This document shows positions 1-6,224 of a stretch of DNA of 9,933 nucleotides, piece after piece. The notes beneath the pieces were generated by a model. That model did not search any database, was not told the DNA's origin, and was given only the letters and a program-made list of their open reading frames with translations. The stretch is from an uncultured Mitsuokella sp. (GTDB lineage Bacteria; Bacillota; Negativicutes; Selenomonadales; Selenomonadaceae). Where the stretch lies: assembly GCA_900770895.1 (NCBI GenBank), contig CAAGMF010000272.1, forward strand, positions 1 to 9,933. The letters are read 5' to 3'. The translations under genes and the position numbers were made by a program. Position 1 is the stretch's first letter; each line of letters begins with the position of its first letter.

Positions 1-752
1 ACCACATCGTCTACGAGCACATGGATGCCGAGCCGTCGCAGGACCTTGCGCTCCTCGCGCGTGCGCTGGCTGTAGTTGTCATGGTTGCCGAGCACAGCAT
101 AGACACCGAGCGGCGCATCCAGTCCCGCCAGCGGCCTTAGCGAGCGCATGCGGTCCACCACATGCCAATTGCCATCGATGACATCACCGCCGACCAGTAT
201 GATATCGGCCTGCAGCCGCTGCACATCCCGCACGAGACGTCTGGCAAAGCCGCCACCCAGTACGGCACCGAAATGAAGGTCGCTCAGAAAAGCCAGACGC
301 AGCGGCCTCGGTATATGGCGCTGCGTAGTCACCTCCACCTCGCGCACGCGCGGCCGCCGGGCCTGTATGCTGCCGCCGATGAGCAGGGCAGCCTCTATGG
401 CCAGCGCCGCCATCGCATACCATCTGGCATAGCCGTCATAGACATGCTCCGGCCATCCCAATAGCAGCGCGACAAGCCACAACAAAGCGAACGGGATCAG
501 CAACAATAAGGCATAGTAGACGAAGGCGAACCCGTATCCGCCCACGAACGCCAGCAAACGCACGAGCCAGAGCGGCAGCTGCCGTTCACAGACATGCGGC
601 GCTATGAAGGCCAGCGGCAAAGCCAGCCAAAAGCATAATCCGCCCCATCCGGCCAGCCAGCCGCCCAGATGTCCGTAGAGGCGCCACTCACCCAAAGCCG
701 CCACTAGTCCGATCATCCCTAATATCAGATAAAAAACCACCCGCCTGCGCAA
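1..752 (-). CDS. Membrane-anchored calcineurin-like metallophosphoesterase, partial (C-terminus beyond the left edge)
   Basis: I translated this gene from the reverse strand; about 250 residues are visible before the edge. The start is TTG at 752, chosen because AAGGAG (761-766) lies 8 nt upstream; the nearest upstream ATG (774) is out of frame. Residues 5-127 hold about four hydrophobic membrane segments (roughly 5-26, 33-52, 61-99 as one or two spans, 111-127). A basic linker (RRPRVR, 132-137) leads into the catalytic domain. Metal-binding motifs are SDLHFG (157-162; D158, H160), GGDVID (188-193; D190) and GNHD (222-225), in the order and spacing of the calcineurin-like superfamily. In the family these residues bind a di-metal centre that hydrolyses phosphomonoesters or diesters. 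The YkuE/YaeI-type members cleave lipid or nucleotide phosphates, but the substrate here cannot be read from sequence. The gene is transcribed divergently from the permease. The later His motifs lie outside the window. Confidence 0.93.
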   Translation of the reverse strand, partial: MRRRVVFYLILGMIGLVAALGEWRLYGHLGGWLAGWGGLCFWLALPLAFIAPHVCERQLPLWLVRLLAFVGGYGFAFVYYALLLLIPFALLWLVALLLGWPEHVYDGYARWYAMAALAIEAALLIGGSIQARRPRVREVEVTTQRHIPRPLRLAFLSDLHFGAVLGGGFARRLVRDVQRLQADIILVGGDVIDGNWHVVDRMRSLRPLAGLDAPLGVYAVLGNHDNYSQRTREERKVLRRLGIHVLVDDV

Positions 753-787
753 GGTGCCAACTCCTTTTCCTCATGAATATCGCCATA

Positions 788-816
788 CATAGCGTTTCAC
801 TGCTGGAGAAGCTATG
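788..816. other. Hairpin in the divergent intergenic region
   Basis: CATAGC (788-793) and GCTATG (811-816) pair. After one mismatch, four further pairs (one a G-T wobble) extend the stem, leaving a loop of about 7 nt. There is no T-run on either side, so it does not look like an intrinsic terminator. It would lie in the leader of the minus-strand phosphoesterase. No convincing promoter for that gene could be identified. Nothing else was seen in 753-908. Confidence 0.3.
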
Positions 817-908
817 CGGCAATAGATAATCAACTAATCCATTATTCTACACTGCTGGCCAAAATCCTACTCCGTGAGCCCCAGTCATCGTTCACAGGCC
901 AGCCTCGT

Positions 909-937
909 TTGTATTACCAGCCTCTCTATAGTATAAT
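909..937 (+). promoter_or_regulatory. Sigma-70-type promoter of the TauE/SafE gene
   Basis: The -10 box is a perfect TATAAT (932-937). A weaker -35-like TTGTAT (909-914; three of six consensus bases) lies 17 bp upstream. Transcription would start near 944, giving a leader of about 60 nt before the TTG start at 1006. Confidence 0.6.
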
Positions 938-944
938 TGGTAAT
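913..944. promoter_or_regulatory. Inverted repeat bracketing the -10 box (candidate operator)
   Basis: ATTACCA (913-919) and TGGTAAT (938-944) are perfect 7-bp complements separated by 18 bp that contain the TATAAT box. One arm overlaps the end of the -35 box and the other covers the expected start site. This position suits a repressor binding site. The regulator is unknown and the repeat could be fortuitous. Confidence 0.35.
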
Positions 945-1005
945 CATTAGAACAGCTTATTAATGACGCTGTTCATCATAGCTATCAGAAAGAAAGGAAC
1001 CCGAA

Positions 1006-1764
1006 TTGGATACATATCTAGCGGGCCTCGCGGCTCATGCCGCACCCATCATCGCCATCATCCTGGCAGCATTCCTGCAATCCATCACCGGATTCGGACT
1101 CATCATCGTCGGAGCCCCGCTGCTGCTGCTGTTCTACGACCCGAAACTCGTCGTACCCTGCATGCTGCTCATCGCTGTCTGCGGCAACTGCGTGCAGGGC
1201 CTCATGTACATAAAGCAGGCCGAACTGCGCCTCATCGGCTGGCTCGTCCTCGGCGTCGTACTCGGACAGCCGCTGGGCCTCTGGACATTCAACTTCTTCT
1301 CGAGCGATTCGCTGAAGATATTCATCAGTGCCGCCGTCATGATCGCCCTGGCGCTGAACCAGATGGGCCGCTGGCACGTCCGCGAATGCCACCGCAATAC
1401 GGTCATCACCGGCTTCTTCTCCGGCTTCACCTCCATCACCACCGGCATGGGCGGCCCCCCGTTCCTCATCTATCTGGCCAATATAAAGATACCTGTCGAC
1501 AAGATACGAGCCACCTGCTTCTGCTATTTCTTCCTCTGCAACTCCACCTCCCTGCTCGCCTTCCACTTCAGCGGCATGTCGCTGGCACCAGCGTTCGGGG
1601 AATTCATCTACCTCCTCCCCGGCCTCGTCATCGGCATCATCATCGGCCACCTCTGCTACCGCTACATCCCGAAGAAAATCATATCTCGCCTCATATTCCT
1701 GCTCCTGTACGCAACCTCCCTGTACACCATCGCCACGACCCTCTGGACGAAGTACGGGATATAA
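1006..1764 (+). CDS. TauE/SafE family anion permease
   Basis: This is a 252-residue, very hydrophobic inner-membrane protein with about seven or eight predicted membrane segments, the usual length for the TauE/SafE (sulfite exporter, DUF81) family. The family's two internal repeats each begin with a Gly-rich signature. Here they are LQSITGFGLIIVGAP (24-38) and SGFTSITTGMGGPPF (about 139-153). Family members move sulfite, sulfonates or related organic anions, or are uncharacterised, so the substrate here is open. The start is TTG, chosen because AAAGGA (993-998) lies 7 nt upstream and the hydrophobic N-terminus begins directly after it. An overlapping ATG frame from 963 is not this protein and shows no family motifs. 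The gene has its own promoter and stands alone: the phosphoesterase is divergent and tex follows after 278 bp. No sulfur-metabolism gene is nearby to suggest a substrate. Confidence 0.9.
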   Translation: MDTYLAGLAAHAAPIIAIILAAFLQSITGFGLIIVGAPLLLLFYDPKLVVPCMLLIAVCGNCVQGLMYIKQAELRLIGWLVLGVVLGQPLGLWTFNFFSSDSLKIFISAAVMIALALNQMGRWHVRECHRNTVITGFFSGFTSITTGMGGPPFLIYLANIKIPVDKIRATCFCYFFLCNSTSLLAFHFSGMSLAPAFGEFIYLLPGLVIGIIIGHLCYRYIPKKIISRLIFLLLYATSLYTIATTLWTKYGI

Positions 1765-1802
1765 TCAGGCAGCCGATACAGGCCGCCCATGCCTCAGAAG
1801 TA

Positions 1803-1999
1803 GCGGCACGGGTGGCACCAGAATGGAGCGTCGTAGTTTTGCGTGAAGAAAGGAAATTTTCCCCTATCCTCTGTTCCCCGCAGCAAACATGTTTCGTTCA
1901 AGCGAAGCGCGTTTAACATGTTTCAAGGGACATAATAATTGGGGAAAATTTCCTTTTAGCAAAACTACAATAGCGGAATGGCGGTGCCACCCGTGCCGC
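1803..1999. repeat. Nested inverted-repeat element, about 197 bp (MITE-like or dispersed hairpin)
   Basis: Four pairs of complementary blocks are nested symmetrically. The outer arms are GCGGCACGGGTGGCACC (1803-1819) and its exact complement (1983-1999). GTAGTTTTGC (1833-1842) pairs with 1959-1968. AAAGGAAATTTTCCCC (1849-1864) pairs with 1941-1956. AAACATGTT (1885-1893) pairs with 1915-1923. Together that is 52 exactly paired positions, with short unequal loops between blocks. The outer ends stop sharply: the flanks differ beyond 1803 and 1999. No target-site duplication and no coding capacity were seen. It fills most of the gap between the permease and tex and may end permease transcription, although there is no classic terminal T-run. 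A MITE or REP-like repeat is the best guess; copy number cannot be judged from one window. Confidence 0.75.
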
Positions 2000-2042
2000 G
2001 GTCCCAAGCAACTATACTTTTTAACTCATAGAGAGGATTTCC

Positions 2043-4307
2043 ATGCGAGAACAAGACATCAATAAAGCCATTGCTAAAGAACTAGCCGTGCGCCCCGCAC
2101 AAGTCGATGCCACGGTCGAGCTGCTTGACGGCGGCAACACCGTCCCCTTCATCGCCCGCTACCGCAAAGAAGCTACCGGCGAGCTCACCGATGAGCAGAT
2201 CCGCACAATCGAGGAGCGCCTGACCTACCTGCGCGGCCTCGTCAAGCGCCAGGCCGAAATAACGGCCGCCATCGAGGCACAGGGCAAGATGACGGACGAG
2301 CTGCAGCAGGCCATCGCGAAAGCCACCCAGCTCCAGCAGCTCGAGGACATCTACCTCCCCTACAAGCAGAAGAAGCGCACGCGCGCCCAAATGGCCCGCG
2401 AGCGCGGTCTCGAGCCACTGGCACAGAGAATACGTGAGCAGCAGGACCTGCAGGGCAATCCCCTGACCATCGCCGCCGCTTTCGTAACCCCGGCAGCAGA
2501 CATCGAGGCGGCGGAGGCAGCCGGCGGCGACGCCCTGAAAAGCATCGTGCGCACGCCGGAAGACGCCCTGGCCGGCGCTCAGGACATCGTGGCGGAACGG
2601 ATCATGGAGACTGCCGCCATACGCGAGGATATGCGCGACCACCTCTGGCGCACCGCGAACCTCGCTACGACACTGGATGAGACTGCGGAGGGTGCACAGA
2701 CATACGAAATGTATGCAGACTACAGCGAGCCGGTCCATCGCCTGCCCTCGCATCGCATCCTCGCCATAAACCGCGGCGAGAAGCAAGGCTGCCTCAAAGT
2801 CACGCTGCAGACCGATGACGAAGCCAACTGCGCCCGCATCCTCGGACAGGTGCGCCAGCAGCACAGCAAAGGACGCGTCTCCATCTGGGATGAAGCCCTG
2901 AGAGCAGCCATCGCTGATGGCTACAAGCGCCTGCTGCTGCCGGCCCTCGAGCGAGAGCTGCGCAACCGTCTGACGGCGGAGGCTGACGCCCAAGCCATAA
3001 AAGTATTCGCCGCCAACCTCAAGCAGCTCCTGCTCCAGGCCCCGCTGGCCGGCCACGTCGTCCTCGGTCTCGACCCCGGCTACCGCAACGGCTGCAAGAT
3101 GGCCGTCGTCGACGCCACCGGCGCCATACTGGACAGCGGCAAGATACAGATCACCCAGAGCCAGAGCGCGAAGGAAGCCGGCGCCCAGAAAGTCCTGTCA
3201 CTCATAAAGAAGCACCATGTCGACCTCATATCCATCGGCAACGGCACCGCCAGCTATGAGACGGAAAAATTCACCGCTCAGCTCATTGCGGAAAACCACC
3301 TCGCAGACGTCCACTACATCATAACGAATGAAGCCGGCGCCTCCGTCTACTCGGCATCGAAACTCGCCCGCGAGGAACTGCCGGACTACGACGTGACGAT
3401 CCGCGGTGCGGCCTCCATCGCCCGCCGCGTCCAAGACCCGCTCGCCGAGCTCGTAAAGATCGACCCGCAGGCCATCGGCGTCGGCCAGTACCAGCACGAT
3501 GTCAATCAGAAAGAGCTGACTGCAGCCCTCGACGCCACCATCGAGACCGCCGTCAACAGCGTCGGCGTCGACCTCAATACCGCCAGCCCGGCCCTGCTGA
3601 GTCATATCGCCGGCATAACGAATACGACTGCCCGGAACATCGTCACCTACCGCAACGCTAACGGCGTATTCCAGAACCGCCGTACCTTGCTCAAGGTCCC
3701 CCGCCTCGGCCCGGCCGCCTATACCCAGTGCGCCGGTTTTCTGCGCATCCACAGCGGTGACAACCCGCTTGACGACACCCCGGTCCACCCGGAATCCTAC
3801 CAGCTCGCCCAGGACATCCTCAGCGAGCTCGGCTTCACCCTCGCCGACCTGCACGACAAAGACCGTCTGGCCTGGCTCGGCTCCAAAGTGAAACTCATGG
3901 ACGACGACGCCATAAAGAAACTCGCCCGGAAGCTGGACGCCGGCGAGCCGACCGTGCGCGATATCCTCGCCGCCCTGACCCGCCCGGGACGCGACCCCCG
4001 CGAGGATCTGCCGGCACCGCTCACGCGGCAGGCCATCGTAAAGCTGTCCGACCTCAAAATCGGCTCCATCGTGCGCGGCACGGTGCGCAATATCACGGAT
4101 TTCGGCGCTTTCGTCGATATCGGCCTGCATGATGACGGTCTCATCCATATATCCGAGCTCAGCCACAAGCGTGTCAAGCACCCGCTCGATGTCCTCTCGG
4201 TCGGCGACATCGTGAACGTCATGATCATTAGCGTCGACGAAAAACGGAACCGCATCGGCCTCTCGCTCAAACAAGTTCCTAAAGATGTATCGACTGCCGG
4301 CAAATAA
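2043..4307 (+). CDS. tex: Tex family RNA-binding transcription accessory protein (S1 domain)
   Basis: The protein is 754 residues, close to the usual Tex length of about 720-780. Domains in order: an N-terminal helical Tex region opening with the family-typical VPFIARYRKEATG (34-46); a YqgF/RNase-H-like domain starting at GLDPGYRNG (342-350, with D344 at the position of the conserved acidic residue); helix-hairpin-helix repeats from about LNTASP (511-516) to about 565; and a C-terminal S1 domain (about 670-744, KIGSIVRGTV, ITDFGAFVDIG, LIHISELS, LSLK). Tex is a cytoplasmic nucleic-acid-binding protein linked to transcription and RNA metabolism; its exact role is unsettled. The start ATG at 2043 has GAGAGGA (2031-2037) 5 nt upstream. 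A -10-like TATACT (2013-2018) lies just downstream of the inverted-repeat element, but no good -35 is visible. The gene appears intact. Confidence 0.97.
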   Translation: MREQDINKAIAKELAVRPAQVDATVELLDGGNTVPFIARYRKEATGELTDEQIRTIEERLTYLRGLVKRQAEITAAIEAQGKMTDELQQAIAKATQLQQLEDIYLPYKQKKRTRAQMARERGLEPLAQRIREQQDLQGNPLTIAAAFVTPAADIEAAEAAGGDALKSIVRTPEDALAGAQDIVAERIMETAAIREDMRDHLWRTANLATTLDETAEGAQTYEMYADYSEPVHRLPSHRILAINRGEKQGCLKVTLQTDDEANCARILGQVRQQHSKGRVSIWDEALRAAIADGYKRLLLPALERELRNRLTAEADAQAIKVFAANLKQLLLQAPLAGHVVLGLDPGYRNGCKMAVVDATGAILDSGKIQITQSQSAKEAGAQKVLSLIKKHHVDLISIGNGTASYETEKFTAQLIAENHLADVHYIITNEAGASVYSASKLAREELPDYDVTIRGAASIARRVQDPLAELVKIDPQAIGVGQYQHDVNQKELTAALDATIETAVNSVGVDLNTASPALLSHIAGITNTTARNIVTYRNANGVFQNRRTLLKVPRLGPAAYTQCAGFLRIHSGDNPLDDTPVHPESYQLAQDILSELGFTLADLHDKDRLAWLGSKVKLMDDDAIKKLARKLDAGEPTVRDILAALTRPGRDPREDLPAPLTRQAIVKLSDLKIGSIVRGTVRNITDFGAFVDIGLHDDGLIHISELSHKRVKHPLDVLSVGDIVNVMIISVDEKRNRIGLSLKQVPKDVSTAGK

Positions 4308-4310
4308 AAT

Positions 4311-4339
4311 GCGCCTGAGGCGCGAAAATGCGCTATAAT
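4311..4339 (+). promoter_or_regulatory. GC palindrome followed by a -10-like box upstream of the lysR-type gene
   Basis: GCGCCTGAGGCGC (4311-4323) is a 13-nt palindrome starting 4 nt after the tex stop codon. A perfect TATAAT (4334-4339) follows. There is no T-run downstream on the plus strand, so a terminator for tex is unlikely; on the minus strand the sequence after the hairpin is T-rich. No good -35 is seen at 16-18 bp, where the palindrome sits instead. The arrangement would fit an activator-dependent or autoregulated promoter for the LysR-type gene. This is inference from position only. Confidence 0.35.
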
Positions 4340-4402
4340 TAACGTAAGTGAAGGAAACTATACCGAGCATGAATGCCCGTACGCAGCAGGGAGGGATCTC
4401 GC

Positions 4403-5269
4403 ATGGAAATACAGCAACTCGAATACTTTCTCGTCATAAGTGAGACTGGCAGCTTCACCCGGGCCGCCGAGTCTCTTTATATATCGAAACCGGCCATCAC
4501 GAAATCCATGCGCGATCTGGAGCGTGAAGTGGGATTTCCGCTTTTCGACGCCCGGCACAAGCTGACGCCGGATGGCGAGATATTCGCCCGCCACGTCGCC
4601 AAGGTGCTTTCCGGCATCCGCAGTACGGTGGCAGGGATCAATGCTCTCAAAAGCTTCAGTGCCGGCACGCTGTCACTGGGCATCGACGCGCTGACGGCCT
4701 CGCGCGCCGGCACGAGGCTCATCGCGGATTTCCATCAACAATATCCTGACGTACACATATACATGACGACCGATATGTCGGCCGTGCTCGAGCATGACCT
4801 GGCCGAGCACCGCGTCGATCTCGCCATCGTCAGCCAGCCCATATCGACGCCATCGCTCGACGCTGTGCCGCTGTCATCCGAGGAGCTGGTCGTCTGCTGC
4901 AACCGTCATCATCCTCTGCATCGCCGCAACCTGGTGACCATAGACGATATCGCGAGCGAGTACCTCGTGACCCTGCCAGCTGGCAGCTACTATTACAGCC
5001 AGATAGAATCTGCCTATGCCGCTGCCGGACATCAGCTGCACACGATAATGGAAACCGACGAAATTGCCGTCCTGCACAGCCTTGTCGCGGCTGGCTGCGG
5101 CATATCCATACTGCCACGCTCGCTATGCGAGCGCGATGACACTCTCGTCACGCTCAAGCTGGAGCCAGAGCTTCACCTCGAGCTGTATCTGGCCTGGCGC
5201 CGGGACCTCCAGCTGCCGGATATTGCCGAAGCCTTCCGACAGCTGGCCGTCGGCCCGCAAAAACAATGA
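4403..5269 (+). CDS. LysR-type transcriptional regulator
   Basis: The protein is 288 residues, typical for the family. Residues 1-60 form the winged helix-turn-helix, starting MEIQQLEYFLVISETGSFTRAAE, with recognition-helix region SKPAITKSMRDLE and the family-typical turn to LTPDG. Residues from about 88 to the end form the periplasmic-binding-protein-like effector domain (LSLGIDALTASRAG, then VDLAIVSQP, GCGISILPRSL). I chose ATG 4403 over the in-frame ATG at 4373 because GGGAGG (4389-4394) sits 8 nt upstream and LysR proteins begin at this point. The next gene starts 27 nt after its stop, with a CobT-family gene after that, so all three may form one operon. LysR regulators often control adjacent genes, but here the likely target is co-directional, so autoregulation of the operon is possible. 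The effector is unknown. Confidence 0.93.
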   Translation: MEIQQLEYFLVISETGSFTRAAESLYISKPAITKSMRDLEREVGFPLFDARHKLTPDGEIFARHVAKVLSGIRSTVAGINALKSFSAGTLSLGIDALTASRAGTRLIADFHQQYPDVHIYMTTDMSAVLEHDLAEHRVDLAIVSQPISTPSLDAVPLSSEELVVCCNRHHPLHRRNLVTIDDIASEYLVTLPAGSYYYSQIESAYAAAGHQLHTIMETDEIAVLHSLVAAGCGISILPRSLCERDDTLVTLKLEPELHLELYLAWRRDLQLPDIAEAFRQLAVGPQKQ

Positions 5270-5296
5270 CCCGATTGCATGGAAAGGTGGGATAAC

Positions 5297-6187
5297 ATGT
5301 ATCATCCGAAGCTGATCGCCGTTGGCAGCGATATCTCCATAGCCCGCGAGATCCGTGGCATCATACGTTCCATCATCGGCGCTAATTTCCCTGTAGACAC
5401 GATGCTGATCAATGAGATCAGCTCGCCTCAGGACGGCTGCCTATACGTATGCTCCAGCATGAAGCAGCTGCGTCTGGCCAACATCATACCGAGCCATCAG
5501 CTCATTCCCTTCGATCTGCGCCCGACGACGAAATTCTTCCTCGACGTATCCCATGTCCCGATTGGCGAGACCATAACGATATTCACGAGTCTGCGCGCCT
5601 ATATCGACCTGCTCCAGCGGGAGTGCTATGACATGGGGCTGCACGGCCTGCGTTTCCGCGGCATCGCCTTTTCCGAGATGTCCACGGCAGACATCATGAA
5701 CGCGCTGGAGAAAAGCCACTATGTATTCGCCATGGCTCCTTTTGCCAGCGATGCCGTGCTCTATTCACCTCAGTATCTGGCTCACCTGCCAAAAGATGCC
5801 ATCATCACGAAGATCAAGCGCACGACCTCGATTGCCTCTGCCAGCCGGCTCCTGCTGCGCCTGACGGACGAATACTATCGTAAGCTCTATGACGAATACA
5901 ACCAGTTCGATAATTTCAGCGATAGTGATGTCTCCTGCTCGCCCGCAGAGAAAGAAGCCTTGCTGCAACTCGTCCACAAATGCAACCGCATCGTTCATGG
6001 CATACAGCAGTCAGCGATGGAAGCAGTAAAGCAGCAGATCGGACTTTCCGCTATGAAGCGCCAGTCCCCTGCGGAACCCCAGTCGCTAAAGTCAGCCTCC
6101 CCGAGCGACCTGCAGCAGCAGGCCCGCACGCAGCTGCTGACCATATGCTACCTGCGTGATGAAGTAGGTAAGATGACGCGCCGCTGA
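5297..6187 (+). CDS. Unrecognised 296-aa protein between lysR-type and cobT-family genes
   Basis: I do not recognise this protein with confidence. The start ATG 5297 is preceded by AAAGGTGG (5283-5290) at 6 nt; the upstream in-frame ATG (5279) has no such site. It has no signal peptide and no membrane segment, so it is probably cytoplasmic. Residues 1-70 look alpha/beta (KLIAVGSDIS, then alternating strands and helices). A segment around 83-125 (DVSHVPIGETITIFTS, then a helix and MGLHGLRFRGI) resembles by eye the N-terminal sensory region of some clostridial sigma-54 activators, where a PxG-strand-helix-GxxHL pattern occurs. No AAA+ domain or DNA-binding motif follows. About 205-258 is helical and charged, 255-280 is a Ser/Pro/Gln-rich linker, and the C-terminus is a short helix ending in TRR. 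It is 27 nt after lysR and 37 nt before the CobT gene, so co-transcription is likely. A sensor or adaptor role is speculation. Confidence 0.85.
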   Translation: MYHPKLIAVGSDISIAREIRGIIRSIIGANFPVDTMLINEISSPQDGCLYVCSSMKQLRLANIIPSHQLIPFDLRPTTKFFLDVSHVPIGETITIFTSLRAYIDLLQRECYDMGLHGLRFRGIAFSEMSTADIMNALEKSHYVFAMAPFASDAVLYSPQYLAHLPKDAIITKIKRTTSIASASRLLLRLTDEYYRKLYDEYNQFDNFSDSDVSCSPAEKEALLQLVHKCNRIVHGIQQSAMEAVKQQIGLSAMKRQSPAEPQSLKSASPSDLQQQARTQLLTICYLRDEVGKMTRR

Positions 6188-6224
6188 GATTTGATTTCCA
6201 TCGTGTACTGAGAGGAGTTACGCC

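Noticed and set aside
162..464. 100-aa plus-strand ORF near the left edge
   Set aside because: It lies antisense to the metallophosphoesterase, whose metal-binding motifs are unambiguous on the minus strand.
963..1916. 317-aa plus-strand ORF overlapping the permease gene and the inverted repeat
   Set aside because: It is a shifted frame over the permease, very rich in His, Arg and Pro, with no domain and no ribosome binding site at its ATG. The permease frame shows clear TauE/SafE motifs and a good ribosome binding site.
1885..1923. Two AACATGTTT palindromes considered as paired operator sites
   Set aside because: They lie at the centre of the nested inverted repeat and pair with each other as its innermost arms, so the element explains them.
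4311..4323. GCGCCTGAGGCGC considered as the tex terminator
   Set aside because: The stem is short and no T-run follows on the plus strand; an A-rich stretch and a TATAAT box follow instead.
3198..4370. 390-aa minus-strand ORF opposite tex
   Set aside because: It lies antisense to the YqgF, HhH and S1 domains of Tex, with no recognisable motif. Long antisense ORFs are expected in GC-rich genes.
6188..6224. Possible cobalamin riboswitch before the cobT-family gene
   Set aside because: The gap is only 37 nt, far too short for a cobalamin riboswitch, and no B12-box-like sequence was seen there or upstream of the LysR-type gene.
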